A stretch of 64,000 nt of DNA from Agromyces hippuratus. Lineage in GTDB: Bacteria; Actinomycetota; Actinomycetes; Actinomycetales; Microbacteriaceae. The position numbers were made by a program, and so were the translations under genes. The stretch spans positions 2,170,001-2,234,000 of the forward strand of contig NZ_JACCFI010000001.1 of NCBI RefSeq assembly GCF_013410355.1. Reading direction: 5' to 3'. The notes beneath the pieces are model-generated. The model was not told the origin of the DNA, ran no database searches, and saw only the letters and a program-made list of their open reading frames with translations. Every line of letters begins with the position of its first letter. Position 1 is the first letter of the stretch. This document shows, piece after piece, positions 8,550 through 17,161 of the stretch.

Positions 8550-11500
8550 ATGATCTTCAGCCTCGCCCTGTTCGGTGCGCTCGCCCTGATCACGCCGCTG
8601 CTCACGAAGTGGCTCGGGCGTCGGGTGTTCGCCGTCATCGCGCTGCCGCCCGCCGCGGTCTTCGTGCTGCTGCTCACGTGGATGCCCGGCGTGCTCGCCG
8701 GCACCCCCGTCGTCGAGATCGTGCCGTGGATCCCCACCCTCGACATCGCGCTGAGCTTCCGCCTCGACGCCCTCGCGCTGCTCCTCGCCCTCATCGTCAC
8801 GGGTGTCGGCGCCCTCGTGCTGCTGTACTGCATGCACTACTTCGCCGACGACGAGCCCGCACTCGGGCGATTCGCGGCCCTCCTGCTCGCCTTCGCCGGC
8901 GTCATGTTCGGCCTCGTCACGGCCGACGACGTGTTCATCCTGTTCACGTTCTGGGAGGCCACGAGCGTGCTCTCGTACCTCCTCATCGGCCACTACACGG
9001 GGCGCAAAGAGAGCCGCGGTGCCGCATTGCAGGCGCTGACCGTCACGACGTTCGGCGGGCTCGCGATGCTCGTCGGCCTCGTCATCCTCGCCGTCGACGG
9101 CGGCACCACCTCGCTCTCCGAGCTCGTCGCCCACCCCGTGACCGGCGCGGCCGGCGAGTGGGCGATCGCGCTCGTGCTGCTCGGCGCGATCTCCAAGAGC
9201 GCGCTCGTGCCGTTCCACTTCTGGCTCCCGGCCGCGATGGCCGCGCCGACCCCGGTCAGCGCCTACCTGCACGCCGCCGCGATGGTGAAGGCCGGCGTCT
9301 ACCTCATCGCCCGCCTCGCCCCCGGGTACGCCGATCTCGAGGTGTGGCATCCGATCGTCATCGGACTCGGTGCGCTCACGATGCTCGTCGGCGGCTGGCG
9401 CGCCCTCCGCCAGTACGATCTGAAGCTCCTGCTCGCCTACGGCACCGTCAGCCAGCTCGGCTTCCTCGTCATGGTCACGGGCTTCGGCACTCGCGACGCG
9501 GCCCTCGCGGGCGTCGCCCTGCTGCTCGCGCACGCCCTGTTCAAGGCGACGCTCTTCCTCGTCGTCGGCATCGTCGACCACGCCGCAGGCACTCGCGACT
9601 GGCGCAAGCTCTCGGGCGTCGGCCGCCGCATGCCCGTGATCGCGACGATCGGCTTCGTCGCCGCGGCATCCATGGCCGGTGTGCCGCCGTTGCTCGGCTT
9701 CGTCGCGAAGGAGGCCGTGTTCTCCGCCTTCCTCGAGGCCGTCGCCGCGGGTGACGGTTGGGCGTGGCTCTCGCTCACCGCAGCCTTCGCCGGGTCGGTG
9801 CTCACGGTCGCCTACTCGGTGCGCTTCGTCTGGGGCGCCTTCTACTCCAAGAAGGATCTCGCGGACTGCGAGCTGCACGCCCCGAGCCCCGCGATCGCGG
9901 TGGCGCCCGGTGTCCTCGCCGCAGCCAGCATCGTCGCGGCGTTCGCGATCCCGTTCATCGAGCCACTGCTCGCGGCCTACGCCGACGAACTGCCCGGCGG
10001 CCACGACTACCACCTGGCCCTCTGGCACGGCCTCGAGCCCGCCCTCGCGATCTCGGCCGTCGTCTTCGCCCTCGGTGCACTGCTCGTGTGGGGCCGCCAG
10101 CGGGTCGCGCGCATGCAGGCCGCAGTGGCGCCCGTGCTCGACTCGGCCCGCGGCTACCTCGGCATCGTCTCGGTCGTCGACCGGCTCGCGGCCACGGTCA
10201 CCACCACGATCCAGTCGCGCGGCCTGCCCGGCTACCTCGCGATCATCGTCGCGGTCTTCATCGGCGGCCTCGGCACGCTCTCGATCCTGAACACCTCGTG
10301 GCCGAGCGAGATCCGGCTCTGGGACTACCCGGCACAGCCGTTCCTCGCATTCGTCATGGCGGTCGCCGCGATCGCCGCGGCCACGGTGCGCCAGCGCATG
10401 ACCGCGGTGCTGCTCGTCAGCGTCACCGGCTATGGGCTCGTGCTGCTCTTCGGCATGTCGGGCGCCCCCGACCTCGCCCTCACCCAGGCGCTCGTCGAGA
10501 CCATCGTGCTCGTCGTCTTCGTGCTCGTGCTGCGGCGCCTGCCCAAGCAGATCGCCCAGCGCAACCCGCCGGTGCACAAACTCGCGCGCGGCATCATCGG
10601 CGCGCTCGCCGGCATCGTCATGGGCGTGCTCGGCCTCGTCGCCCTCGGCGCCCGCATCGAGCCGACGATCGCCGAGGGGCTGCCCGCGCTCGCGCTCGAG
10701 GCGCACGGCAAGAACATCGTGAACGTCATGCTCGTCGACATCCGCGCGTGGGACACCCTCGGCGAGATCTCCGTGCTCGTCGCGGTCGCCACGGGCGTCG
10801 CGAGCCTCATCTTCGTCTCGGGCCGCACGGGCGGCGCCCCGCGTCTCGACCACGTCGAGGGGCTCGTGAACCGCCGCGACCGGCTGACCCCCGTGCCCGA
10901 GCCCGCGTGGTCGATCCGCGCACCCCGCACGAGCCTCGCCGACACCGCAGGCGAGACGGATGCCGCGGGCGAGGCCGCCGAGACCCGGCAGACCTGGCTC
11001 CTGGCCGGCCGCACGATCTCGCCGCGCAACCGCTCGATCCTCATCGAGGTGCTCGTGCGACTGCTCTTCCACCCCGCGATCATCGTGTCGGTGTTCCTCC
11101 TCTTCGTCGGGCACAACGCCCCGGGCGGCGGCTTCGCCGGCGGCCTGCTCGCGGGCCTCGCCCTCGTCGCCCGCTACCTCGCCGGCGGCCGCTACGAGCT
11201 CGGCGAGGCGGCGCCGGTCGACGCCGGCCGCCTGCTCGGCACCGGCCTGCTGCTCGCTGCGGGCACCGCCGCGGGCTCGCTGCTCTTCGGCGGCCCCGTC
11301 TTCGAGTCCGCCTGGTTCGAGACCGAGGTGCCCCTGCTCGGCACGATCTCGATCGGCACCTCGACGCTCTTCGACATCGGCGTCTACCTCGTGGTGGTCG
11401 GGCTCGTGCTCGACATCCTGCGCTCGCTCGGCGGCGAGGTCGACCGCCAAGAGGAGCGGCAGACCGCCGACGACGGCGACGGCGACTTCACGACCGGCGA

Positions 11501-11603
11501 CGGCGAGGGCGCCGCCGAGCACCGCGAAGGCGCCGAGCACGCCGACGGGGCCGAGTACGGCGACGGCGCGCGCCTTCCGAGCCCCGAGGAGGCCCGCCGA
11601 TGA
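8550..11603 (+). CDS. mrpA: Na+/H+ antiporter subunits MrpA and MrpB fused
   Basis: A 1017-residue multi-pass protein. The first about 800 residues are MrpA, related to complex I NuoL, with the proton-channel helices (SKSALVPFHFWLPAAMAAP, VSAYLHAAAMVKAGVYLI) and an MbhD/MbhE-like C-terminal part. From about residue 827 (NRSILIEVLVRLLFHPAIIV, GHNAPGGGFAGGLLAGLAL) the chain is MrpB. Fusion of A and B is known in several bacteria and explains why no separate mrpB follows. The C-terminus ends in an acidic Asp/Glu-rich tail. The ATG at 8550 is preceded by a strong GAGGAGGGTGA site. The complex expels Na+ (or K+) in exchange for protons and supports pH and salt homeostasis. First gene of a six-gene operon. 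Confidence 0.95.
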   Translation: MIFSLALFGALALITPLLTKWLGRRVFAVIALPPAAVFVLLLTWMPGVLAGTPVVEIVPWIPTLDIALSFRLDALALLLALIVTGVGALVLLYCMHYFADDEPALGRFAALLLAFAGVMFGLVTADDVFILFTFWEATSVLSYLLIGHYTGRKESRGAALQALTVTTFGGLAMLVGLVILAVDGGTTSLSELVAHPVTGAAGEWAIALVLLGAISKSALVPFHFWLPAAMAAPTPVSAYLHAAAMVKAGVYLIARLAPGYADLEVWHPIVIGLGALTMLVGGWRALRQYDLKLLLAYGTVSQLGFLVMVTGFGTRDAALAGVALLLAHALFKATLFLVVGIVDHAAGTRDWRKLSGVGRRMPVIATIGFVAAASMAGVPPLLGFVAKEAVFSAFLEAVAAGDGWAWLSLTAAFAGSVLTVAYSVRFVWGAFYSKKDLADCELHAPSPAIAVAPGVLAAASIVAAFAIPFIEPLLAAYADELPGGHDYHLALWHGLEPALAISAVVFALGALLVWGRQRVARMQAAVAPVLDSARGYLGIVSVVDRLAATVTTTIQSRGLPGYLAIIVAVFIGGLGTLSILNTSWPSEIRLWDYPAQPFLAFVMAVAAIAAATVRQRMTAVLLVSVTGYGLVLLFGMSGAPDLALTQALVETIVLVVFVLVLRRLPKQIAQRNPPVHKLARGIIGALAGIVMGVLGLVALGARIEPTIAEGLPALALEAHGKNIVNVMLVDIRAWDTLGEISVLVAVATGVASLIFVSGRTGGAPRLDHVEGLVNRRDRLTPVPEPAWSIRAPRTSLADTAGETDAAGEAAETRQTWLLAGRTISPRNRSILIEVLVRLLFHPAIIVSVFLLFVGHNAPGGGFAGGLLAGLALVARYLAGGRYELGEAAPVDAGRLLGTGLLLAAGTAAGSLLFGGPVFESAWFETEVPLLGTISIGTSTLFDIGVYLVVVGLVLDILRSLGGEVDRQEERQTADDGDGDFTTGDGEGAAEHREGAEHADGAEYGDGARLPSPEEARR

Positions 11604-12106
11604 CCGCCTCACTGACCCTCGTGGTGCTCATGGCCGTGCTCTTCGGCGCAGGCGTCTCGATCATGCTCGAGCGCAGCCTCACCCGCGTGCTCATCGGGTT
11701 CCTCCTCGTGGGCAACGCCGTGAACATCCTCATCTACCTCATGAGCGGGGCTCCGGGGCTTGCGCCCATCCTCGGCGAGGGCGTCGATCACGATGCCATC
11801 TCCGACCCGCTCCCCCAGGCCTTCGTGCTCACGGCCATCGTCATCAACCTCGGCATCACGGCGTTCATGCTCGCGCTGATCTACCGCTCCTGGTGGCTCG
11901 CCCAGCTCGGCGCGAAGGGCGACCTCGTCGACGACGAGGCCGACATCGCCGAAGACGCCGAGGAGGCGGCCGACCTCATCCGCAGCTCGGCGGCCGACGA
12001 CCAGGCCATCCAAGACCTCATCGATGCGAGCGATGAGGAGCCCGACGAAGACCTGGAGCTCGAGGCATCCGCCCGCGACCGTGACGAAGAGGAGGCCAAG
12101 CCATGA
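11600..12106 (+). CDS. mrpC: Na+/H+ antiporter subunit MrpC
   Basis: A 168-residue protein. Residues 1-105 are a three-helix NuoK-like MrpC (LVGNAVNILIYLMSG, FVLTAIVINLGITAFMLAL). The last about 55 residues form a highly acidic soluble tail (DDEADIAEDAEEAADLI, DEEPDEDLELEASARD) not present in short MrpC proteins such as those of Bacillus as I remember them (about 113 residues). The ATG overlaps the mrpA stop and its own stop overlaps the mrpD start. The tail should lie in the cytoplasm if the family topology holds. Confidence 0.93.
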   Translation: MTASLTLVVLMAVLFGAGVSIMLERSLTRVLIGFLLVGNAVNILIYLMSGAPGLAPILGEGVDHDAISDPLPQAFVLTAIVINLGITAFMLALIYRSWWLAQLGAKGDLVDDEADIAEDAEEAADLIRSSAADDQAIQDLIDASDEEPDEDLELEASARDRDEEEAKP

Positions 12107-13683
12107 CCGCAGTGCTCGTGCCCCTCGTCGTGCTGCTGCCCCTGCTCGGGGCGGCCACCGCGCTGATCCTCGGCCGTCATCGCCGCGCCCAGATGGCGGT
12201 GAGCCTCGGCGTGCTCGCCGCGGTCACCGTGATCGCCGCGGTGCTGCTCGTCTCGGTCGACGCGAACGGCCCGGCCGTCGTCTACGTCGGCGGGTGGGAT
12301 GCCCCGTGGGGCATCACCCTCGTCGTCGACCGTCTCTCGGCGATCATGCTCGTCATCTCGGCGATCATGCTGCTCGTCGTGCTCGTGTACTCGGTCGGGC
12401 AGGGCATCGCCGACCAGCATCGCGAGACGCCGGTGTCGATCTTCCACCCCTCGTACCTGATCCTCTCGGCGGGCGTCTTCAACGCGTTCATCGCGGGCGA
12501 CCTGTTCAACCTCTACGTCGGCTTCGAGATCCTGCTGTCGGCGAGCTACGTGCTGCTGACCCTCGGCGGCACGGGCGAGCGCATCCGCGCGGGCGTCACG
12601 TACATCATCGTGAGCCTCGTCTCGTCGCTGTTCTTCCTGAGCGCGATCGCCCTCATCTACGGGGCGACCGGCACGGTGAACATCGCGCAGCTCTCGGTGC
12701 GCCTCGCCGAGCTGCCCGGCGAGGTGCAGCTCATGCTGCACCTGCTGCTGCTCATCGCGTTCGGCATCAAGGCCGCGGTCTTCCCGCTGTCGTTCTGGCT
12801 GCCCGACTCCTACCCGACGGCGCCTGCGCCGGTCACCGCTGTGTTCGCCGGCTTGCTCACGAAGGTCGGCGTGTACGCGATCATCCGCACCGAGACGGTG
12901 ATCTTCACCGAGAGCGACGTCACAGTGCTGCTCATGGTGATCGGCGGGCTCACCATGCTCATCGGCATCCTCGGCGCGCTCACCCAGGCCGATATCAAGC
13001 GATTGCTCTCGTTCACCCTCGTGAGCCACATCGGCTACATGATCTTCGGCATCGCGCTCGGCACCCAGCTCGGCTACACGGCGACGATCTACTACGTCGT
13101 GCACCACATCACGGTGCAGACGACGCTCTTCCTCACCACCGGTCTCATCGAACGGTTCGGCGGCGCGACCTCGATCAACCGGCTCGCAGGACTCCTGAAG
13201 GCCTCGCCGCTGCTCGGCGTGCTGTTCTTCATCCCAGCGCTGAACCTCGGCGGCATCCCGCCGTTCTCGGGCTTCCTCGGCAAGACCGGACTCTTCCTCG
13301 CGGGCGGTGAGGAGGCCGCGGCCGACCCGGCGAACGCCTGGCTCGTCTGGATCGTGATCGCCGCGGGCGCCATCACCTCGCTCATCACGCTCTACGCGCT
13401 CACCCGCTTCTGGAACATGGCGTTCTGGCGCGGCCGGCGCGAGCTCGAGGGCTACGAGTCGGTGCTGCTCGGTTCGGTGCTCGAGGCCCCAGAGGGCGCC
13501 ACGGTCACCGCGACCCGCACCACGCCGGTGCTCATGGTCATCGCGACGAGCGCGCTCGTCATGCTGACGGTCTGCCTCACGGTGTTCGCCGGCCCCCTCT
13601 TCGAGCTCACCGGGCGTGCCGCGGCCGATCTGCTCGATGCCGGCGCCTACGTCGCCACCGTCTTCCCTGGAGGCATCCGATGA
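12103..13683 (+). CDS. mrpD: Na+/H+ antiporter subunit MrpD
   Basis: A 526-residue NuoM/NuoN-like membrane subunit with about 14 helices. The conserved channel segments are clear: FNLYVGFEILLSASYVLLTL with the essential-type Glu, and GIKAAVFPLSFWLPDSYPTA followed by VTAVFAGLLTKVGVYAI with the lysines of the proton path. It forms a proton-translocating half of the Mrp complex next to MrpA. Four-base overlaps with mrpC and mrpE show tight operon coupling. Confidence 0.95.
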   Translation: MTAVLVPLVVLLPLLGAATALILGRHRRAQMAVSLGVLAAVTVIAAVLLVSVDANGPAVVYVGGWDAPWGITLVVDRLSAIMLVISAIMLLVVLVYSVGQGIADQHRETPVSIFHPSYLILSAGVFNAFIAGDLFNLYVGFEILLSASYVLLTLGGTGERIRAGVTYIIVSLVSSLFFLSAIALIYGATGTVNIAQLSVRLAELPGEVQLMLHLLLLIAFGIKAAVFPLSFWLPDSYPTAPAPVTAVFAGLLTKVGVYAIIRTETVIFTESDVTVLLMVIGGLTMLIGILGALTQADIKRLLSFTLVSHIGYMIFGIALGTQLGYTATIYYVVHHITVQTTLFLTTGLIERFGGATSINRLAGLLKASPLLGVLFFIPALNLGGIPPFSGFLGKTGLFLAGGEEAAADPANAWLVWIVIAAGAITSLITLYALTRFWNMAFWRGRRELEGYESVLLGSVLEAPEGATVTATRTTPVLMVIATSALVMLTVCLTVFAGPLFELTGRAAADLLDAGAYVATVFPGGIR

Positions 13684-14282
13684 CGCATGCTGCGACGGAT
13701 GTCTCGCGCTGGCGCTCGGTCTGGCGGCAGTTGCCGCTGCTCGTCGCCCTCGTCTTCCTCTGGGTGTTCCTCTGGGACCAGGTCACCGTGCTCACCGTGG
13801 TGACCGGCATCCTGCTCGCGATCGGCGTGACCCGCGTGCTCTACCTGCCGCCCGTGCTGCTGAGCGGCCGCTTCAACCCCTGGCGCGGCCTGCTGCTGGG
13901 CCTGCGCATGATGTTCGACGTCACCGTCGCCTCGCTGCAGGTCGCGGTGCTCGCGATCGACCCGCGGTGGAAGCCGATGAACTCGATCATCGCCGTGCAG
14001 CTGCTGACCCGCTCCGATCTCGTGACCACCCTGACCGCCGAGGCGATCTCGGTCGTGCCCGGCACGGTCGTCGTCGACATCGACCGCGAACGCGGCCTGC
14101 TCTACCTGCACGCCCTCGGCACGCGCACCCCGGCCGACATCGATCGGGTGCGCAGCGCCGTGCTCGGCACCGAGGAGCGCATCGTGCTCGCGATCGGCAC
14201 CCATGCGCAGGCGGTCTCGGTGCGCGAGGCCCGTCGCGAACGCCGCGCGCTCCGCTCGCAGACGAAGGGATCCAGCTCATGA
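13680..14282 (+). CDS. mrpE: Na+/H+ antiporter subunit MrpE
   Basis: A 200-residue MrpE. It has two or three N-terminal membrane segments (LPLLVALVFLWVFLWDQVTVLTV) followed by the amphipathic domain with NSIIAVQLLTRSDLVTTLTAEAISVVPGT, the family signature, and a basic C-terminus. MrpE has no complex I counterpart and is thought to help assembly and cation binding. Its ATG overlaps the mrpD stop; its stop overlaps mrpF. Confidence 0.93.
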   Translation: MTHAATDVSRWRSVWRQLPLLVALVFLWVFLWDQVTVLTVVTGILLAIGVTRVLYLPPVLLSGRFNPWRGLLLGLRMMFDVTVASLQVAVLAIDPRWKPMNSIIAVQLLTRSDLVTTLTAEAISVVPGTVVVDIDRERGLLYLHALGTRTPADIDRVRSAVLGTEERIVLAIGTHAQAVSVREARRERRALRSQTKGSSS

Positions 14283-14551
14283 CCTTCATCCAGATCGTCA
14301 GCCTGCTGGCCGGCATCATGTTCGGCATCGGCGCGCTGGCCGCCGTCTCCCGCATCATCCGCGGTCCGTCGATCCTCGACCGGGCCCTCGCAACCGACGT
14401 GCTGCTGGCCATCGCGATCTGCGCCCTCGGCGCCGAGATGGCGATCAACAAGCACACCGACACCCTCGTGGTCATGCTCGTGCTCGCGATGTTCGCGGTC
14501 GTCGGCTCGATCTCGATCGCGCGGTTCATGGCGAAGCAGGATGCCTCATGA
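14279..14551 (+). CDS. mrpF: Na+/H+ antiporter subunit MrpF
   Basis: A 90-residue three-helix MrpF (IVSLLAGIMFGIGALAAVSRI, GPSILDRALATDVLLAIAI, with the GPS..DR and D residues conserved in the family). The start ATG at 14279 overlaps the mrpE stop (ATGA), and its stop overlaps the mrpG start in the same way, which fixes both ends. Confidence 0.93.
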   Translation: MTFIQIVSLLAGIMFGIGALAAVSRIIRGPSILDRALATDVLLAIAICALGAEMAINKHTDTLVVMLVLAMFAVVGSISIARFMAKQDAS

Positions 14552-14901
14552 GCGCCGCCGAGATCGCAGTGGGGCTCCTCATCCTGGTGAGCGCGTTCCT
14601 GTCGATGGCCGCGGGCATCGGCATCGTGCGGTTCCCCGACGTGCTGACCCGGCTGCACGCCGCGACGAAACCGCAGGTACTCGGACTCGCGACCGTGCTC
14701 GTCGCGATCGTCGTGCAGGTGCCGACCTGGGGCGTGCTCACGACCGTGGTGCTCGTGATGACGTTCCAGCTGCTCACCCAGCCGATGACCGCGCACATGC
14801 TCGGCCGCTCGGCCTACCGCAGCGATCACGTGCGCCGCGATCTGCTGATCGAGGACGACCTCGACCGCGACATCGCCGAGCACGACCAGACGGGTCGCTG
14901 A
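14548..14901 (+). CDS. mrpG: Na+/H+ antiporter subunit MrpG
   Basis: A 117-residue MrpG with three membrane helices and the family motif GIVRFPDVLTRLHAATKPQVLG. The last about 35 residues are a charged cytoplasmic tail. It is the final gene of the Mrp operon. The ATG overlaps the mrpF stop. A 40-bp perfect palindrome about 50 nt downstream is a likely transcription end. Confidence 0.94.
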   Translation: MSAAEIAVGLLILVSAFLSMAAGIGIVRFPDVLTRLHAATKPQVLGLATVLVAIVVQVPTWGVLTTVVLVMTFQLLTQPMTAHMLGRSAYRSDHVRRDLLIEDDLDRDIAEHDQTGR

Positions 14902-14949
14902 GCGGCCGGGCGGAAGCCGCCCCGCGCATCACGTCCTTCCCCGTTTGGA

Positions 14950-14989
14950 TATGCCAGTTCCCCCTCATCGATGAGGGGGAACTGGCATA
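14950..14989. repeat. 40-bp perfect palindrome (likely bidirectional terminator)
   Basis: Two 20-nt arms are exact reverse complements with no spacer (left arm starts TATGCCAGTTCCCCC, centre CATCGATG, right arm ends GGGGGAACTGGCATA). As RNA it would fold into an 18-bp stem with a 4-nt TCGA loop. It lies between the convergent mrpG and paaG genes, so transcription termination from both sides is the simplest reading. The length and perfection go beyond an ordinary terminator. Confidence 0.75.
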
Positions 14990-15008
14990 CCCGAATCAGG
15001 AACGCGAG

Positions 15009-15088
15009 CCGATTCAAAATCCGGCACGCGGCACGCCAGCCGATTCAGAATCCGGCACGCCAGCCGATTCAGAACCCTGCCACGCCAG
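15009..15088. repeat. Three imperfect 24- to 31-bp tandem repeats
   Basis: The unit CCGATTCAGAATCCGGCACG followed by CCAG occurs three times head to tail: 15009-15039 (with a 7-nt internal repeat of the GGCACGC part), 15040-15063 and 15064-15088 (last copy more diverged). Each unit has an internal GATTC-A-GAATC dyad. The array lies in the gap between the 40-bp palindrome and the end of paaG. I find no reading frame there that looks coding. Confidence 0.75.
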
Positions 15089-15108
15089 CCCGAAGAGGAG
15101 TGACGGTG

Positions 15109-15894
15109 TCAGCCGCGCCCGGTGAACTCCGGCTTCCGCTTCTCCTGGAACGCCGCGAAGCCCTCGCGGTAGTCGGCGGTGTCGCAGAGCGCGGCCTGCG
15201 CACGGTTCTCCTCGGCCATCGACGCCCAGAGCCCGAGCCGGTCGTCGCGGAGCGCGGCGACGAGGCGCTTCGAGGCGACGAACGCCTGCGTGGCCCCTGA
15301 CGCCGCGGCGCGGGCCGCAGCGCGGGTGGCATCCGTCACCTCGTCGGCGGGGAACACCTGCGAGAAGAGGCCCGCCGCGACCGCCTCGGCGCCCGACATG
15401 AGCCGGCCGGTGACGATGAGGTCCATGGTGCGGTGCGCGCCGAGGCGCTCGACGAAGAGGGCGTGCCCGCCCGAGTCGAGCGTCGCCCCGAGGTTCGCGA
15501 ACGGCGAGCCGATCTTCGCGGTGTCGGCGACGTAGACGATGTCGGAGGCGATGAGCAGGCCGAGGCCCACGCCGAGGCACGCGCCGTGCGCGACCGCGAA
15601 CGTCGGCACGGCGATGCCCGCCATGCGCTGCAGGAGCGGCTCGACGAGCCCGCCGAGGTAGCCGAGCACGTCGTCCTCGCGCGGGTCGACACCCGAGATG
15701 TCGCGGCCGGCGCAGAACGCGCGCCCCTCGCCGCGCAGCACGAGCGCACGGATGTCGCCGGTCTGCGCCATCCGCTCGGCCTCGAGATAGGCCGCTGCCA
15801 GTTCGCCGATCGCCGCCTCGCCGAGCGAGTTGAGCTTCTCGGGGGCGTTCAGCACGACCTCGGCGATGCCGTCGGCCACGGTGAGTTCGATCAT
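15109..15894 (-). CDS. paaG: PaaG, 1,2-epoxyphenylacetyl-CoA isomerase (enoyl-CoA hydratase family)
   Basis: A 261-residue crotonase-fold protein. Oxyanion-hole segments are GRAFCAGRDISGVDP near residue 60 and HGACLGVGLGLLIASDIVYV near residue 105; the C-terminus ends FQEKRKPEFTGRG as in PaaG/PaaB-type isomerases. In the phenylacetate pathway PaaG converts the ring epoxide to the seven-membered oxepin-CoA. I assign it as PaaG rather than the hydratase PaaF because it follows paaE in the epoxidase operon (49-nt gap), the hydratase-like copy being in the other operon. Swapped or overlapping roles cannot be excluded by sequence alone. Confidence 0.85.
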   Translation of the reverse strand: MIELTVADGIAEVVLNAPEKLNSLGEAAIGELAAAYLEAERMAQTGDIRALVLRGEGRAFCAGRDISGVDPREDDVLGYLGGLVEPLLQRMAGIAVPTFAVAHGACLGVGLGLLIASDIVYVADTAKIGSPFANLGATLDSGGHALFVERLGAHRTMDLIVTGRLMSGAEAVAAGLFSQVFPADEVTDATRAAARAAASGATQAFVASKRLVAALRDDRLGLWASMAEENRAQAALCDTADYREGFAAFQEKRKPEFTGRG

Positions 15895-15943
15895 GATGCT
15901 CCGTTCCGCGGGTCTCCCTCGACCCGTTCGCAGGGTATCGGCG

Positions 15944-17161
15944 TCAGACGTCGTAGTCGACGACGACGCGGTCCGACTTGGGGTGCGACTGGCACGTGAG
16001 CACGTAGCCGCGTTCGAGCTCGTCGGGTTCGAGGGCGTAGTTCTCGGTCATGGCGACGCTGCCCTCGATGACGCGCGCACGGCAGGTGCCGCACACTCCC
16101 CCGGCGCACGCGAACGGCACGTCGGCCCGCACGCGCAGCGCGGCGTTCAAGATCGACTCGTTCGCGCTCACGGGGCTGTCGACGGTCGACGACAGGCCGT
16201 CGAGCGTGAACTCGATCGCGACGGTCGGCTCGCCGCGCTCGACGACCACCGGGCGGCCGTGTCGCGGCTCGACCCGGTCGGCGTCGGTCGTGAAGAGCTC
16301 GTAGCGCACGTGCTTGGCGGGCACGCCGCGGGCCTCGAGGGTGTCGCGCGCGAGCTGCACGAGTTCGAACGGCCCGCAGAGGAACCACTCGTCGACGGTC
16401 TCGGGGCGGATCAGCACGTGGAGCATGCGGTCGAGTTTCTCGCCGTCGATGCGCCCCGAGAGCAGCGGCGCGGTGCGCTGCTCGCGAGAGAGCACGTGGT
16501 GCAGGGCGAGGCGCGACGGGTAGCGGTCCTTCAGCTCGGCGAGCTCCTCGAGGAACATCACGTCGAGCGTCGACCGGTTCGTGTAGACGAGCTCGAACTC
16601 GGATGTCGCGGAGCGCGCCAGCACCGTGTGGGCGAGCGCCATGAGCGGGGTGATGCCCGACCCGGCGGCGATGCCCACGATGTGCTTGCCGTCGAGCGCG
16701 TCGAGGCTCGAGGTGAACGTGCCCTGCGGGCTCATCACGTCGAGGGTGTCGCCCGCGACGAGCTCGGTGTTCGCCCACGTCGAGAAGAGGCCGCCCAGGT
16801 CGCGCTTGATCGCGACCGAGACGCTGCCCCGCACGGGCGGACGGCAGATCGAGTAGCTGCGGCGCAGCTCGTGCCCGTCGAAGTCCTTGCGGAGCGCCAC
16901 GTACTGGCCGGGCAGGTACGTGTAGTCGTCGGCGAGGTCGTCGGGCACGGCGAAGGTGACCTCGACGGCGTCGGCCGTGAGGGGGCGCACCTCGGCGACC
17001 TCGAGCGAGTGGAAGCGGGCGCGATGGCGCTTGGCCGCCTCGTTCGTGGACAGGGATTCGCCGCCGACGGTGCTCTGCAGGAACGCCGAGGCGACCGCGG
17101 CATCGGGCGTCGGGGCATCGGGCGTCGGGGTCGCCGTCGACCCCAGGTTGCGGGCGGCCAT
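15944..17161 (-). CDS. paaE: PaaE, reductase component of phenylacetyl-CoA epoxidase
   Basis: A 405-residue flavin- and iron-sulfur-containing reductase that feeds electrons from NADPH to the PaaABC oxygenase. After an N-terminal extension of about 45 residues come the FAD domain (YLPGQYVALR, RRSYSICRPP), the NAD(P) domain (IVGIAAGSGITPLMAL, FLCGPFELV) and a C-terminal plant-type [2Fe-2S] domain with CAGGVCGTC and a distal Cys in VLTCQSHP. The start at 17161 shares one base with the paaD stop (TGATG). The extension is longer than in E. coli PaaE (about 356 residues, from memory). Confidence 0.94.
   Translation of the reverse strand: MAARNLGSTATPTPDAPTPDAAVASAFLQSTVGGESLSTNEAAKRHRARFHSLEVAEVRPLTADAVEVTFAVPDDLADDYTYLPGQYVALRKDFDGHELRRSYSICRPPVRGSVSVAIKRDLGGLFSTWANTELVAGDTLDVMSPQGTFTSSLDALDGKHIVGIAAGSGITPLMALAHTVLARSATSEFELVYTNRSTLDVMFLEELAELKDRYPSRLALHHVLSREQRTAPLLSGRIDGEKLDRMLHVLIRPETVDEWFLCGPFELVQLARDTLEARGVPAKHVRYELFTTDADRVEPRHGRPVVVERGEPTVAIEFTLDGLSSTVDSPVSANESILNAALRVRADVPFACAGGVCGTCRARVIEGSVAMTENYALEPDELERGYVLTCQSHPKSDRVVVDYDV

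Noticed and set aside
7287..11612. A 1441-residue minus-strand reading frame antisense to the Mrp operon and histidine kinase
   Set aside because: It has the Arg/Asp/Glu/His-rich composition of a high-GC shadow frame, no domain, and is fully covered by well-supported plus-strand genes.
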